A stretch of 54,149 nt of DNA from Halobacteriales archaeon QS_9_68_17 (GTDB lineage Archaea > Halobacteriota > Halobacteria > Halobacteriales > Natronoarchaeaceae), in the NCBI GenBank assembly GCA_003023565.1, contig PXSA01000034.1, forward strand, positions 1 through 54,149, read 5' to 3'. The notes under the pieces were generated by a model, which was not told the origin of the DNA, searched no databases, and was given only the letters and a program-made list of their open reading frames with translations. Below, one piece after another: positions 32,159-42,816 of this stretch (positions are counted from its first letter, which is position 1; every line of letters begins with the position of its first letter). Both the position numbers and the translations under genes were made by a program.

Positions 32159-33592
32159 CTATTCTTTGACAGCGCTCTCCGCCCGCCGCAGCACCTCGCG
32201 GAGCGCCAGCCCCGTCTCGCGGGCCACCGCGAGGGCGTCGTCGTACTCGGCGCTCACGTCGTACACCTCGCCCGCGTCGTCGCTGGCGACTTTCACCGAC
32301 ACCCCGTACTCCTCGCCGCCGACCGAGAGCGTCGCCGTCTCGACGGCGCGCTCCGCGATCCAGCGGTGGGTCGCGCCGCCCTCGCGGACGCCGAGCGTCC
32401 CCGTCTCCTCCGCGAGGCGGCGCGCGACGGCCTCCGCGTCCCCGGGTTTCGCGACCACCTTCACGAGGTGCCCCGGCCGGGACTTCTTCATCGTCGTCGG
32501 GACGATAGTCACGTCGCGCGCGCCGACCTCCGCCAGCGTCTCCTGGAGGCTCCCGAGTACCTCGGGGGCGATGTCGTCGACGTTCGTCTCCAGCACGGCC
32601 ACGTCGTCGCGGACGAGTCGGCCCTCGCCCCCGTCGGCGTGGGTGACCGTCCCGTCGCCCCCGTGGCTCGCGTCCTCGCGCTCCTCGCCGACCAGCGCCC
32701 GCAGGACGTTCGGGCGGTCGCCGAGGTCGTACCCGCCCGCGCCGTAGCCCGACCCGGTCACGTCGAGCGCGGGGAGGTCCGCGACGCCCTCCGCGAAGTG
32801 CGCGAGGACCGCCGCGCCGGTCGGCGTGAGCAGTTCCCGCTCGACGGGGCCGCCCCGAACCGCCCAGTCCGCGCGTTCGACGATCTCGACGACGGCCGGC
32901 GCGGGCACCGGGTAGACGCCGTGGCTCATCTCGACGGTTCCGCCGCCGGTCCGCACCAGCGTCGCGAGCACCCGGTCGACGCCGAGGTCGTCGAGCAGTA
33001 GCGCCGCGCCGACGACGTCGGCGATGGCGTCGTCCGCGCCCACCTCGTGGAAATGCGTCTCCGAAAGGTCGGTGCCGTGGACCGCCGCTTCCGCCTCGCC
33101 GAGGGTCTCGAACACCGCGGTCGCGTCCGCGACGACTGCGTCGGGGAGGTCCATCCCCTCCACGATGTCGACGACTTCCGTGTACGTTCGGAGCGGCCCC
33201 TGCCCCTCGGCGGTCGGGGTGTGGTCGTGACCGCGATCGCGGGAACGGCCGTTGTCGTGAGAGTCGTCGTGACCGCGGTCATGGGAACGGCCGTGGTCGT
33301 GACCGTGACTGTGGTCGTGTTCGCGAGCGGAATCGTCGTGCTCGTCCGCTCGGTTCGAATCGTGGGAGTGATGATCGCCCGGACCGTGGTCGGAGTCGTC
33401 CGCGCCGGGCGCCAGCACGCGGACGTTCGTCGCCGCGATACCGTTCTCCATGGCCTCCTCGACGGCGTATTCGACGTCGAGGGCGTCTTCGACGGGGGCG
33501 AGGACGGCGGGGTCGGCCCCGGCGGCGACGAGCGCGCCGAGGACCATGTCACCGCTCGCTCCCGTCCGCCCGTCGAACGCGAGTGTTCGCAT
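32159..33592 (-). CDS. larC: Nickel-pincer cofactor nickel chelatase LarC-like protein (single ORF)
   Basis: A 477-residue protein. LarC inserts nickel into the pincer nucleotide cofactor used by lactate racemase-type enzymes. N-terminal MRTLAFDGRTGASGDMVLGA, THFHEVGADDAIADVVGAAL, PTGAAVLAHFAEG and C-terminal LETNVDDIAPEVLGSLQETL with TTMKKSRPGHLVKVV are the DUF111 hallmarks. Residues about 68-128 are an extra His/Asp-rich loop (for example HDHSHGHDHGRSHDRG) likely to bind nickel. In some bacteria LarC needs a programmed frameshift between two halves; here it is one frame. No larA/B/E neighbours are in the window. Confidence 0.9.
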   Translation of the reverse strand: MRTLAFDGRTGASGDMVLGALVAAGADPAVLAPVEDALDVEYAVEEAMENGIAATNVRVLAPGADDSDHGPGDHHSHDSNRADEHDDSAREHDHSHGHDHGRSHDRGHDDSHDNGRSRDRGHDHTPTAEGQGPLRTYTEVVDIVEGMDLPDAVVADATAVFETLGEAEAAVHGTDLSETHFHEVGADDAIADVVGAALLLDDLGVDRVLATLVRTGGGTVEMSHGVYPVPAPAVVEIVERADWAVRGGPVERELLTPTGAAVLAHFAEGVADLPALDVTGSGYGAGGYDLGDRPNVLRALVGEEREDASHGGDGTVTHADGGEGRLVRDDVAVLETNVDDIAPEVLGSLQETLAEVGARDVTIVPTTMKKSRPGHLVKVVAKPGDAEAVARRLAEETGTLGVREGGATHRWIAERAVETATLSVGGEEYGVSVKVASDDAGEVYDVSAEYDDALAVARETGLALREVLRRAESAVKE

Positions 33593-33782
33593 AGCATGCC
33601 CTGAGAAGCGACGGCGGCTTAAGCTTCGGGTCCGCGAGCGTTACGCCTATGTACCTGCCACACTCACCAGCGAATGGTAACACGTGACACTAGACGCGAG
33701 GGCGATCGGGGATGACCTCCCATAACAAAAGACATATCGGCACCGGCGTCCGACTTCCAACCATCCCAGCCAGTGTGAAATC

Positions 33783-36008
33783 ATGAATGAAGTCCAACTA
33801 GAGGTCGCAAAGGCGTACCCGAACGACTCGGGGCGCGGTATCGCACGCCTCGACCCGGACACGCTCCTCCATCTGAAGCTGAGTCCGGGTGACATCATCG
33901 AGATAGAGGGGGCAGACACCACCGCCGCGAAGGTGTGGCGCGCCGACCGGCAGGACTGGAACACGGACACCGTCCGCATCGACGGGTTCACTCGCCAGAA
34001 CGCCGACGTCGGCATCGGCGAGCGCGTGACGATCCGAAAGGCCGAGGCGACGAAGGCCGACTCACTGGTGCTTGCGCCGCCGGAGGAGGCGAGCGTCCAG
34101 TTCGGTAGCGACGCCGCCGGCATGGTGAAACGACAGATCCTGAAACGGCCGGTCGTCGAGCGCGACATCGTGCCCGTCATGTCGAGCACGAACCACCCGT
34201 TCATGCGCTCGCCGGGCCAGGCGATCCCGCTCATCGCCGTCGAGACGGAGCCCGAGGGCGTCGTCCTCATCACCGAGGACACCGACGTCGAACTCCGCGA
34301 GGAGCCGATCAGCGGGTTCGAGAAGACCGGGGGCGGGATCACCTACGAGGACATCGGCGGCCTCCAGTCCGAGATCCAGCGGGTGCGGGAGATGGTCGAA
34401 CTCCCGATGAAACACCCCCAGATCTTCAAGAAGCTGGGGATAGAGCCGCCGCAGGGCGTGCTTCTGCACGGCCCACCGGGCACGGGGAAGACCCTGCTCG
34501 CCAAGGCCGTTGCCAACGAGACCTCTGCGAGTTTCTTCTCCATCGCCGGCCCCGAGATCATCTCCAAGTACTACGGCGAGTCCGAACAGCAGTTGCGCGA
34601 GATCTTCGAGGACGCGACCGAGGAGTCGCCGTCGATCATCTTCATCGACGAACTCGACTCCATCGCGCCCAAACGCGAGGACGTAACCGGCGAGGTCGAG
34701 CGCCGGGTCGTCGCGCAACTGCTGACGATGATGGACGGCCTCGAATCGCGGGGGCAGGTCATCGTCATCGCGGCGACGAACCGCGTCGACTCCGTCGACC
34801 CCGCGCTCCGCCGCCCCGGCCGCTTCGACCGCGAGATCGAGATCGGCGTCCCCGACGAGATGGGCCGCGAGGAGATCCTCCAGATCCACACCCGCGGCAT
34901 GCCGCTGTCGGACGACGTCAACCTCGGTCACCTCGCCGACGAAACCCACGGCTTCGTCGGCGCGGACATCGAGAGCCTGACGAAGGAGGCCGCGATGAAG
35001 GCGCTGCGTCGCTACCTCCCCGAGATCGACTTGGACGAGGAGGACATCCCGCCGAGCCTCATCGACCGGATGATCGTCAAGCGCGAGGACTTCCGCGGCG
35101 CGCTCAACGAGGTCGAACCGAGCGCGATGCGGGAGGTGCTAGTCGAGCTCCCGAAGATCTCGTGGGACGACGTCGGGGGACTCGAAACCGCGAAAGCGCA
35201 GGTGCAAGAGAGCGTCGAGTGGCCGCTCTCCTCGCCGGAGAAGTTCGACCGACTCGGCATCGACCCGCCGAGCGGCGTCCTGCTGTACGGCCCGCCCGGC
35301 ACCGGGAAGACGCTGATGGCGAAGGCGGTAGCCAACGAGACCAACGCCAACTTCATCAGCGTCCGCGGCCCGCAACTGCTGTCGAAGTGGGTCGGCGAGT
35401 CGGAGAAGGCGATCCGCCAGACCTTCCGGAAGGCCCGGCAGGTGTCCCCGACGGTGATCTTCTTCGACGAACTCGACAGCCTCGCGCCCAGCCGCGGCGG
35501 CGACATGGGCAGTAACGTCAGCGAGCGCGTCGTCAACCAGCTACTCACGGAACTCGACGGGCTGGAGGACATGGAAGACGTCATGGTCATCGGCGCGACC
35601 AACCGGCCGGACATGATCGACCCGGCGCTGATCCGCTCCGGGCGGTTCGACCGGATGGTGATGATCGGCCAGCCGGACGTCGAGGGCCGCGAGCAGATCC
35701 TCAACATCCACACCGGCGACACGCCGCTTGCCGCCGACGTGTCCCTGCGGGAGATCGCGGACATCACCGACGGCTACGTCGGGAGCGACCTGGAGAGCAT
35801 CGCCCGCGAGGCCGCCATCGAGGCGCTCCGCGAGAACGACGAGGCCGAGGACGTCGAGATGCGCCACTTCCGCAAGGCCATCGAGAACGTCCGGCCGACG
35901 ATCACCGAGGAGATCCTCGACTACTACGAGCGCATGGAAGAGGAGTTCAAGGGCGGCACCGCCAAGCCGGACCGCGACCGCACCGGCGGCCGCATCGGCT
36001 TCCAGTAG
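33783..36008 (+). CDS. Cdc48/VAT-type AAA+ ATPase
   Basis: A 741-residue hexameric unfoldase subunit. The N domain (1-185) is the double-psi-barrel plus beta-clam that binds adaptors and substrates. D1 has Walker [10 protein letters not shown] (about 229-237) and Walker [18 protein letters not shown]2 has YGPPGTGKT (about 500-508) and [16 protein letters not shown]. Arg-finger regions ([11 protein letters not shown] and [10 protein letters not shown]) are intact. It probably feeds unfolded proteins to the archaeal proteasome. The C-terminus is short and charged. Monocistronic, with an ATG 3 bases after TGTGAAATC. Confidence 0.95.
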   Translation: MNEVQLEVAKAYPNDSGRGIARLDPDTLLHLKLSPGDIIEIEGADTTAAKVWRADRQDWNTDTVRIDGFTRQNADVGIGERVTIRKAEATKADSLVLAPPEEASVQFGSDAAGMVKRQILKRPVVERDIVPVMSSTNHPFMRSPGQAIPLIAVETEPEGVVLITEDTDVELREEPISGFEKTGGGITYEDIGGLQSEIQRVREMVELPMKHPQIFKKLGIEPPQGVLLHGPPGTGKTLLAKAVANETSASFFSIAGPEIISKYYGESEQQLREIFEDATEESPSIIFIDELDSIAPKREDVTGEVERRVVAQLLTMMDGLESRGQVIVIAATNRVDSVDPALRRPGRFDREIEIGVPDEMGREEILQIHTRGMPLSDDVNLGHLADETHGFVGADIESLTKEAAMKALRRYLPEIDLDEEDIPPSLIDRMIVKREDFRGALNEVEPSAMREVLVELPKISWDDVGGLETAKAQVQESVEWPLSSPEKFDRLGIDPPSGVLLYGPPGTGKTLMAKAVANETNANFISVRGPQLLSKWVGESEKAIRQTFRKARQVSPTVIFFDELDSLAPSRGGDMGSNVSERVVNQLLTELDGLEDMEDVMVIGATNRPDMIDPALIRSGRFDRMVMIGQPDVEGREQILNIHTGDTPLAADVSLREIADITDGYVGSDLESIAREAAIEALRENDEAEDVEMRHFRKAIENVRPTITEEILDYYERMEEEFKGGTAKPDRDRTGGRIGFQ

Positions 36009-36103
36009 CGCGCCGCCGACTCCCGATTTCTCCCCGCCCTCTGCCGCCGCACGAGGACAACCGTTTTAACCTCTTGATACATACGCGGACTGTAACTACC
36101 GCC

Positions 36104-37672
36104 GTGAACGGACCATCGCCCGGCGACCCCGAGGAGGACGTGCTCACCGACGGGGATAGCTCCTACAGCGCGCTCCGCGACCCGACCGTCCTCGTTCTGC
36201 TCGCCATCGTCTTCGCGGCGCTCGTCGCCATGGTAGCCGGGTTCGGCGGCACCGGAGTGCTCGCAGGCAACGAGAGCAACCAGCCCGCCTTCCCGGTCCT
36301 CGACCTCGGCGACGGCGGGCCGTCGCCGAACGCGGTCGAACTCCGCGTCGCCGCCAATCGGTCCCCCGTCCGTCCCGGCGACGCCGTCGCGATGACCGTC
36401 ACGCGGGTCAACGGTACGCCGGTCCCGGACGCCTCGGTGCGAGTCGACGGCCGGACGTATGCGACCGACGATAACGGGTCGGTCGTCGTCAGGTTCGACG
36501 GCGGCGGCGAACACGTCGTCACGGCGACCGCTTCGGGGGAGGACACGCAGTTCGTCGAGACGCGTCGCACCGTCGTCGTCGAACGGTACGTAACCGACCT
36601 GACCCTGCGGGCGAACGCGACGAACGTCACGGCCGGTGACGCGGTCCGATTTTCCGTGACGGACGGCGAGGACGGCGTCTCCGCCACCGTGTCGGTCGCC
36701 GGGAGTCGCTACGCCACGGACGAGAGCGGGGTCGCGGTCGTCGCGCTCGACCGCGCGGGCGACTTCGCCGCCGTCGCTCACAAGGCGGAGACCCCGACGC
36801 GGCGGTTCAACGGCAGCAGCGTCCCGGTCTCCGTGACGCGTCGGACGGCATCGCTCTCGGTCGCCGTCGAGTCGGACGACCCGGTCGCCCACGAACCGAT
36901 CCCCGTGCGGGTCACGCGAGGCGACACCGGCGGTCCGGCCGACGCGACCGTCACCGCCGACGGCGAGACCTACTCGACGGACGGCGACGGCCGCGTCAAC
37001 GTGACCGTCGAGGCGGTCGGCGACCTCCCGCTGACGGCGACCGCGGCCGACACGCCGGCGGTCACGTTCCGGACCGCGGAACGGACGCTCTCGGTCTCCC
37101 GGCGACCGGTCTCGCTCTCGCTGGCGGCGAACCGGTCCTCCGTGCCGAAAGGCGAGACGGTGCGGTTCACCCTGACGCGGACGGACACCGGCGCGGGCGT
37201 CGACGGGACGGTGACGGTCAACGGCACCGACTACCGGACCGACGCGAACGGGACCGTCGCCCCGACCGTCTCGGACCCCGGCAGAGTCATCGTCCGCGGG
37301 GACCGCCGGGACTCGGCGACCGAAACGTTCGATGCGGCGAGCGAGATCGTTACGGTCCGCGGGCCGGCGTACTCGCTCTCGTCGTTCGAGGCCCCGCCCG
37401 AGGCCGAGGCCGGCGAGAACGTCACGGCCGCGGTTACGGTCGCCAACGACGGGAACGACCCCGGCGACGAAGTGGTCGAGTACCGGTTCGACGGGCGGAC
37501 CCTCGCCGAGGAACGCGTGGCGCTGGACCCGGGCGAATCGGCGACGGTGACCTTCGACGTCGCGATACCCGCGGACGCGAAACCCGGCGACTACCGGCAG
37601 TCGACGGTTTCTCCCGACGACACTCTCGGAGAGCCGATAACAGTCACCGCGTCGAACGAGACGTCGGAATAA
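36104..37672 (+). CDS. Membrane-anchored surface protein with repeated Ig-like domains
   Basis: From GTG 36104 (VNGPSPGDPEEDV) the 522-residue protein has one N-terminal transmembrane helix (LVLLAIVFAALVAMVAGFGG) after a short cytoplasmic part, then four bacterial-Ig-like or invasin-like repeats, each with the pattern (G)DAV..(T/S)VTR...G.V.VDG..Y.TD..G.V.V, and a final CARDB-like domain (ENVTAAVTVANDGNDPGDEV). Several NxS/T sites suggest N-glycosylation. Likely a surface adhesion or S-layer-associated protein; no anchor at the C-terminus. Confidence 0.8.
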   Translation: MNGPSPGDPEEDVLTDGDSSYSALRDPTVLVLLAIVFAALVAMVAGFGGTGVLAGNESNQPAFPVLDLGDGGPSPNAVELRVAANRSPVRPGDAVAMTVTRVNGTPVPDASVRVDGRTYATDDNGSVVVRFDGGGEHVVTATASGEDTQFVETRRTVVVERYVTDLTLRANATNVTAGDAVRFSVTDGEDGVSATVSVAGSRYATDESGVAVVALDRAGDFAAVAHKAETPTRRFNGSSVPVSVTRRTASLSVAVESDDPVAHEPIPVRVTRGDTGGPADATVTADGETYSTDGDGRVNVTVEAVGDLPLTATAADTPAVTFRTAERTLSVSRRPVSLSLAANRSSVPKGETVRFTLTRTDTGAGVDGTVTVNGTDYRTDANGTVAPTVSDPGRVIVRGDRRDSATETFDAASEIVTVRGPAYSLSSFEAPPEAEAGENVTAAVTVANDGNDPGDEVVEYRFDGRTLAEERVALDPGESATVTFDVAIPADAKPGDYRQSTVSPDDTLGEPITVTASNETSE

Positions 37673-37845
37673 AGACGGTCGACGCTGACTAGCTCTGTCA
37701 CTGTTGTGAACTGTCTCGGTCGATCTCGTCCCGTTCTGAAACGTAGTAAGAAGCTGGTAATTACGGTGAAGAGTGGTGAAATAAAATGAACACTCGGATG
37801 GTTATATGTGGTTGTCTGACGTACGTGTGACTAGCCGCGCCCACA

Positions 37846-38121
37846 ATGTCAAGTCCCTCACCAGTGCGCAACGAGCAAGCAACCACCGAGGCCGGGGAGA
37901 ACAGTCGCCGAGGCGAGGTCGTTCGCGACCGTCTCGGCGTCGACTCCCTCGCGACCCCGATCCGGATGGTGAGTTTCTGGATGGCCGTCGCTCTGCCGTT
38001 CCTCCACGTTCCCCTCCTCCTGCAGGGGTTACACGGCCCCTCCGAGACCTTCACCTTCCTCGGCCTCCTCGCGCTGAACCTCGTGGCCCTGCTCGTCGGT
38101 CACCCGCACAACAGCGAGTAA
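37846..38121 (+). CDS. Small two-helix membrane protein (91 aa)
   Basis: A 91-residue protein with an acidic soluble start (MSSPSPVRNEQATTEAGENS) and two hydrophobic helices (MVSFWMAVALPFLHVPLLLQ and FTFLGLLALNLVALLVGH). No motif recognised. A TATA-like GTTATATG (37801-37808) lies about 40 bases upstream of the ATG, so it has its own promoter; the region 37673-37800 is AT-richer than its surroundings and shows no gene. Confidence 0.65.
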   Translation: MSSPSPVRNEQATTEAGENSRRGEVVRDRLGVDSLATPIRMVSFWMAVALPFLHVPLLLQGLHGPSETFTFLGLLALNLVALLVGHPHNSE

Positions 38122-38178
38122 CGCCCGACGAACGGTCCCGCCGGCCCACCGGTCGGCGAGTGACTCTTCGGACCCCGG

Positions 38179-39102
38179 TCACTCCGCGAGCGACCGCCGG
38201 AGCCAGTCGAACTCCTCCAGCAGCGCCCGGCGCTTGATCAGGACGAACCCGGCGAAGATGACGAGGAAGCCGCCGACCGTCGGTGCGCCGATGACCTCGT
38301 CGAGGAACATCCACCCGGACACCGCCGCGAACACCGGCGCGACGTACGACACGAGGTTGATCTCGATGGGGCCGAGCCGCTCCAGCAGGTCGAAGTAGAC
38401 CAGGAAGCCGAGCGCACTCGCCACGACCGAGAGGTACGCGAGCGCCGCGATCGCCTCCAGCGTCCACGCCACGTCCGCGAGCGACTCGCTCGGCAGCAGC
38501 GCGCTCAGGGCGTGCATCAGCAACGCACCGCCGACCATCGACCACGCCTCCATCGTCTCGACCGGCATCTCGGCGTCGATGCGCCGGGTGAGGACGCTCC
38601 CGAGCGCGAACGACGCGGCCGCGGCGAACACGAGCAGTTTCGCCACCACGTCGTCCGCGAGCAGGTCCGACGGGTCGGGTTGCGCGAGGACGGCGACGCC
38701 GAGCAGGCCGAGCAGGAGGCCGGCGACGCCCGCCGTAGTCAGCCGCTCGCCCGGCAGGAGCAGTCGCGCGAACCCGGTCGTTAGCACGGGTGAGAGCGAG
38801 ACGATGACGGCAGCCGCGGCGCTGGTCGTGTTCAGTTCGCCGATGAAGAGGAAGGCGTGGTAGGCGGCGATGAGCAGCGCCGACCCGACCCCGACGAGCG
38901 CCCACTGCCCGCGCCCTCGCGGGAAGGGGTCGTCGACGACGTAGGCGGCGTAGCCGAGCATCAACACGCCGGCGATGTCGTAGCGGACGGCGGCGAAAAG
39001 CACCGGCGGGAAGTACTCCAGTCCGGCCTTGATCGCCATGAACGCCGTCCCCCACGCGGCGGCGAGCAGCACGAACAGCGACAGGTTCCGATAACGGCTC
39101 AC
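38179..39102 (-). CDS. EamA/DMT-family transporter
   Basis: The 307-residue protein has ten hydrophobic segments in two EamA repeats (LSLFVLLAAAWGTAFMAIKA; then LLVFAAAASFALGSVLTRRI). Drug/metabolite transporters of this family export amino acids, metabolites or drugs; the substrate cannot be told from sequence. The start is a GTG at 39102 (VSRYRNLSLF), which places the first helix at the N-terminus. It is downstream of, and in the same direction as, the peptide transporter operon, 118 bases away. Confidence 0.88.
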   Translation of the reverse strand: MSRYRNLSLFVLLAAAWGTAFMAIKAGLEYFPPVLFAAVRYDIAGVLMLGYAAYVVDDPFPRGRGQWALVGVGSALLIAAYHAFLFIGELNTTSAAAAVIVSLSPVLTTGFARLLLPGERLTTAGVAGLLLGLLGVAVLAQPDPSDLLADDVVAKLLVFAAAASFALGSVLTRRIDAEMPVETMEAWSMVGGALLMHALSALLPSESLADVAWTLEAIAALAYLSVVASALGFLVYFDLLERLGPIEINLVSYVAPVFAAVSGWMFLDEVIGAPTVGGFLVIFAGFVLIKRRALLEEFDWLRRSLAE

Positions 39103-39220
39103 AGTGCCCGTTTCGCACCCATCCGACTCAAGGTTTCGATCCGCAACACGATCGCCGGAGTGGTCGCCGGATGCGGGGCCAGCAGGACCGGCGTCGGCCG
39201 CTCGCGACGCGTCGGCGGCC

Positions 39221-40534
39221 TCAGTCGTCGGACCGGGCCTCCGGACCGGCGGGCCGCTCGACCAGTTCCTCCGGTGGGTCTCGCGGCTGTTCGTAGAGGT
39301 GACACGCCGTGGCGTGCGGGCGCTCCTGTACCACCGGCACGACGCGCTCGCAGACGCTCTCGTAGTGTGCGCGGAGCAGGCCGGCGGCGTCCACACGGCT
39401 CCCCGCGGCGAGCAGTTCGAACGCCTCCTGAACCCGCTCGTCGTGCGGAGACGGGAGCGACCGGTCGAGTTCGCGGTCGCGGACGGCCTCGGCGACGGCG
39501 TCGGGCGGCGCGTCCTCACCGGTCTCTTCTCGGACGCTCTCGACGGGGACCTCGTCGCCCTCGATCCGCTCGCGGACGGTCATGATCGCGCGGTAGTCGT
39601 CCTGGTCGATACGGACGTCCTCCGGCGGTATCACCTTCGGGCAGCGCGTGCGGAACCGACACCCGCTCGGCGGGTTCCGCGGCGACGGCACGTCGCCCTC
39701 CAGCGTGTCGACGCTCCGCCTCTGCTCGTCCGTCGAGGCCCGGGGGACGCTCTCCAAGAGCGCCCGGGTGTAGGGGTGTTCTGGCTCCTCGAAGATCTCG
39801 TCGGTCGGACCGATCTCGGCGACCTTGCCGAGATACATGACGGCGACGCGGTCGCAGATGTGCCTGACCACGGAGAGGTCGTGGGCGATGAACAGGTATG
39901 TCAGGTCGAACTCGTCCTGGAGGTCCTCCAGCAGGTTGAGGATCTGGGCCTGCACGGAGACGTCCAGCGCCGACACCGGTTCGTCGAGCACGACGAACTC
40001 CGGTTCCAGCGCGAGCGCCCTCGCGATGCCGATCCGCTGGCGCTGACCGCCGGAGAACTCGCTCGGGTATCGACCGCGCTGCTCGGCCGAGAGGCCGACG
40101 CGTTCGAGCAGTTCGGCGGCCCGCTCCTCGCGCTCCTCGCCGGTGCCGATGTCGTGGATCCGGAGCGGTTCGGTGACGATGTCGCCAGCGGTCATCCGCG
40201 GGTCGAGCGAGGAGAAGGGGTCCTGAAAGACTATCTGGGCGCGCTTGCGGAACTCGGTCAGTTCCGCGTCGTCCATCTCGAACACCGATCCGCCGTCGAA
40301 CGTGACGCCGCCGCCGGTCGCCTCCCGCAGACACAGCAGCGTCTCGCCGGTCGTCGACTTGCCGCAGCCGGACTCGCCGACCAGACCCAGCGTCTCCCCG
40401 CGCTCGATGCTGAAGGAGACGCCGTCGACGGCCTGCACGCTCACGGGGTCGTTGCCGAGCAGGCGGTCGACGAGGGTATCCTGCTCGTAGTAGTGTTTCT
40501 CCAGACCGTCGACGGAGAGCAGTCGGTCAGTCAT
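39221..40534 (-). CDS. Peptide ABC transporter ATPase (DppF/OppF-like)
   Basis: A 437-residue ATPase of a Dpp/Opp-type importer. Walker A is [10 protein letters not shown]-loop [12 protein letters not shown], signature [14 protein letters not shown], Walker [14 protein letters not shown]-loop FIAHDLSVV. The oligopeptide-ATPase C-terminal domain contains [12 protein letters not shown] (Cys motif that may hold an Fe-S cluster in this family) and an extended acidic region to HATACHLYE. It overlaps the upstream dppD-like gene by 8 bases, so translation is coupled. Confidence 0.93.
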   Translation of the reverse strand: MTDRLLSVDGLEKHYYEQDTLVDRLLGNDPVSVQAVDGVSFSIERGETLGLVGESGCGKSTTGETLLCLREATGGGVTFDGGSVFEMDDAELTEFRKRAQIVFQDPFSSLDPRMTAGDIVTEPLRIHDIGTGEEREERAAELLERVGLSAEQRGRYPSEFSGGQRQRIGIARALALEPEFVVLDEPVSALDVSVQAQILNLLEDLQDEFDLTYLFIAHDLSVVRHICDRVAVMYLGKVAEIGPTDEIFEEPEHPYTRALLESVPRASTDEQRRSVDTLEGDVPSPRNPPSGCRFRTRCPKVIPPEDVRIDQDDYRAIMTVRERIEGDEVPVESVREETGEDAPPDAVAEAVRDRELDRSLPSPHDERVQEAFELLAAGSRVDAAGLLRAHYESVCERVVPVVQERPHATACHLYEQPRDPPEELVERPAGPEARSDD

Positions 40535-41717
40535 CGGCTTCCTCCGCGAAGTAGTCGTCCGGTAACGCTTCGTTCGGGTCGTACGGTCGCTCGGCGAGGA
40601 CGCATCGCGCGAGGTGGCCGTCCTCTCCGTCTGCGGGCAGTTCCGGCGGGTGTTCGAGACACGACTCCATCGCCTTCGGGCAGCGGTCGGCGAAGTAACA
40701 CCGGTCGCCCATCTCCGAGTCGTACAGGTCCGGGACGTTCCCCTCGATGGGGTTCAACCGCGGCGCGGGGTCGTCGAGGTCGGGGACGCTCCCGAGCAGG
40801 CCCTCGGTGTACGGGTGGACGGACCGGTCGAACACGTCCTCCAAGGTGCCGCGTTCGACGATCTCGCCGGCGTACATCACGCCGACGCGGTCGCACATCC
40901 GCGCGATGACGCCGAGGTTGTGGGTGATCATCAACACGCTCATCCCGATATCGTCCTGCAGGTCCCGCAGCAGGTCCAGTATCTGGGCCTGAATGGTGAC
41001 GTCCAGCGCCGTCGTCGGTTCGTCCGCGATGAGCACGTCCGGTTCGCCGGCGAGCGCTTGCGCGACCATCGCGCGCTGGAGCATCCCGCCGGAGAACTGA
41101 TGGGGGTACTCGTCGGCGCGCTCCTCGGGGTCGGGGATGCCGACCTGGTCGAGCAGTTCGACCGCGCGTTCGCGGCTTTCGGCGGTGACGAACTCCCGCG
41201 AGTCGAAGACCGTTCCGACGAGCAGGTCGCCGAGACCGAACCCCTGCGTTCGCGAGCGGGTCGACCGGGGATCCGACGACGCCCGGCGCTGGACCTCGAC
41301 CGCCTCGGCGATCTGCTCGCCGACGGTGAGCGAGGGGTTCAGGCTGCTCATCGGGTCCTGGAAGATCATGCTGAACGAGGGGCCGCGGAGCGTCCGTCGC
41401 ACCCGCGAGGGCAACCGGCGGACGTCGACGTGGTCGCCGTCCACGGCCTCGGGGTGGTCGTCGGCGACGCTGTCGGCGAGGTCGGCGTTGCGGTACCGGA
41501 TCTCGCCGCTTGTCACCTCGCCGGGCGACTCCACGAGGTCGACGACGGAAAGCGCGGTGACGCTCTTGCCGGACCCGCTCTCGCCGACGACGCCGAACAC
41601 CTCGCTCTCGCCGACGTCGAAGCTGACGGACTCAACGGCGTTGACCTGCCCCGACTCCGTGAAAAAGCGGGTCGAGAGGTCGCGGACCTCGAGTATCGGG
41701 TCGGTCACGTCAGACAC
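40527..41717 (-). CDS. Peptide ABC transporter ATPase (DppD-like)
   Basis: A 396-residue ATPase partner. Walker [11 protein letters not shown]-loop [13 protein letters not shown], signature [16 protein letters not shown], Walker [14 protein letters not shown]-loop [10 protein letters not shown]-terminal Cys motif [15 protein letters not shown] spacer of about 60 residues between the Q-loop and signature ([20 protein letters not shown]) is typical of haloarchaeal members. It overlaps dppC-like by 8 bases upstream and dppF-like by 8 bases downstream. Confidence 0.93.
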   Translation of the reverse strand: MSDVTDPILEVRDLSTRFFTESGQVNAVESVSFDVGESEVFGVVGESGSGKSVTALSVVDLVESPGEVTSGEIRYRNADLADSVADDHPEAVDGDHVDVRRLPSRVRRTLRGPSFSMIFQDPMSSLNPSLTVGEQIAEAVEVQRRASSDPRSTRSRTQGFGLGDLLVGTVFDSREFVTAESRERAVELLDQVGIPDPEERADEYPHQFSGGMLQRAMVAQALAGEPDVLIADEPTTALDVTIQAQILDLLRDLQDDIGMSVLMITHNLGVIARMCDRVGVMYAGEIVERGTLEDVFDRSVHPYTEGLLGSVPDLDDPAPRLNPIEGNVPDLYDSEMGDRCYFADRCPKAMESCLEHPPELPADGEDGHLARCVLAERPYDPNEALPDDYFAEEADD

Positions 41718-42816
41718 CTCCCTCCCCGCCGATGTCCGGGTCGAGCGCGTCGCGCAACCAGTCGCCGAGCAGGTTCAGGCCGACGACGGTGAGGACGATC
41801 GCGAGGCCGGGCATCGCCGCGATCCACCACGACGTCGACTGGTACTGCCGCCCCAGCGCGATGTCGAAGCCCCAGGACAGCGACGTGCCGGAGAACCCGA
41901 GGAACGACAGCGCGCTCTCCAGCAGGATGATCGCCGCCACCTGTATCGTCCCGAGCACGATGATCGGGGTGATGGCGTTGGGCAGGACGTGCCTGGCGAT
42001 GATGTAGCGGTCGCTCGCGCCCAGCGCGCGCGCCGCCTTGACGTACTCCTCCTGCCGGAGCGACAGCGCCTCGCCGCGCGCGACCCGGGCGAACCACACC
42101 CAGTTCACCAGCGCGACGACGATGACGACGGTACCCGGTATTACGATGCTCTCGGGCATCCCCGTCTCCCACCCCACCATCGGCCGCATCGTCTCCGAGA
42201 GGCCGGAGGTGACGATGGGGTCCGGTATCCGCTTCGCCGCGGTTCCCCACACCCCGACGAGAGCGATGGCGAGGACCAGCGACGGGAACGCGAGCATGAT
42301 GTCGGCCCCGCGCATCAGTGCGTCGTCAACTCGGCCGCCGTAGTAGCCGGCGGTGAGGCCGACGGTGACGCCGACCACGGCGGCCAGCAGCGTCCCGAGG
42401 ATGCCGACGAGCATGGACGTGCGAGCGCCGTAGACGACCCGCGAGAGGATGTCGCGGCCGTTCGCGTCGGTGCCGAGCGGATGAGCGAGCGAGGCGTTCT
42501 GATACACCGTTCGCTCCTCGGTCTTCGGCGTCCCGTTCTCGATGACGACGCTCCCGTTTTCCTGTACGGACACCTCCTCGGTTTCCTGGGTGCTGAATCC
42601 GAGCGGCGGGTTCTGCGATTCGCCCAGGTTCTGTTGCGTCGGGTCGTGGGGAGCGAAAAGCGGCGCGAACGCCGCCATCGCGACCATGAACAACACGATG
42701 ACGATGCCGACTTTCGCCAGCGCCGACTGGCGCAGTTCGCGACGGAGGTTTCGAAGGGTGCGCGGCGAGACGCCCCGTTCGAGCGCGCGTCCGAGGAGTC
42801 GTAGTCGGTCAATCAT
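41710..42816 (-). CDS. Peptide ABC transporter permease (DppC-like)
   Basis: A 368-residue inner-membrane permease. N-terminal amphipathic helix (LRNLRRELRQSALAKVGIVI), first membrane helix, a periplasmic-side loop of about 80 residues (PLGFSTQETEEVSVQENGSV) that is longer than in bacteria, HPLGTDANGRDILSRVVYGA, and the EAA loop ARALGASDRYIIARHVLPNA that contacts the ATPase. About six membrane helices. Overlaps the dppB stop and dppD start. Confidence 0.93.
   Translation of the reverse strand: MIDRLRLLGRALERGVSPRTLRNLRRELRQSALAKVGIVIVLFMVAMAAFAPLFAPHDPTQQNLGESQNPPLGFSTQETEEVSVQENGSVVIENGTPKTEERTVYQNASLAHPLGTDANGRDILSRVVYGARTSMLVGILGTLLAAVVGVTVGLTAGYYGGRVDDALMRGADIMLAFPSLVLAIALVGVWGTAAKRIPDPIVTSGLSETMRPMVGWETGMPESIVIPGTVVIVVALVNWVWFARVARGEALSLRQEEYVKAARALGASDRYIIARHVLPNAITPIIVLGTIQVAAIILLESALSFLGFSGTSLSWGFDIALGRQYQSTSWWIAAMPGLAIVLTVVGLNLLGDWLRDALDPDIGGEGGV

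Noticed and set aside
33216..33372. Repetitive plus-strand peptide opposite the His-rich part of larC
   Set aside because: The Val-rich periodic frame is the mirror of the His/Asp codon repeats, not an independent gene.
32159..33592. Programmed frameshift in larC
   Set aside because: The gene is a single uninterrupted frame here, so no recoding is needed.
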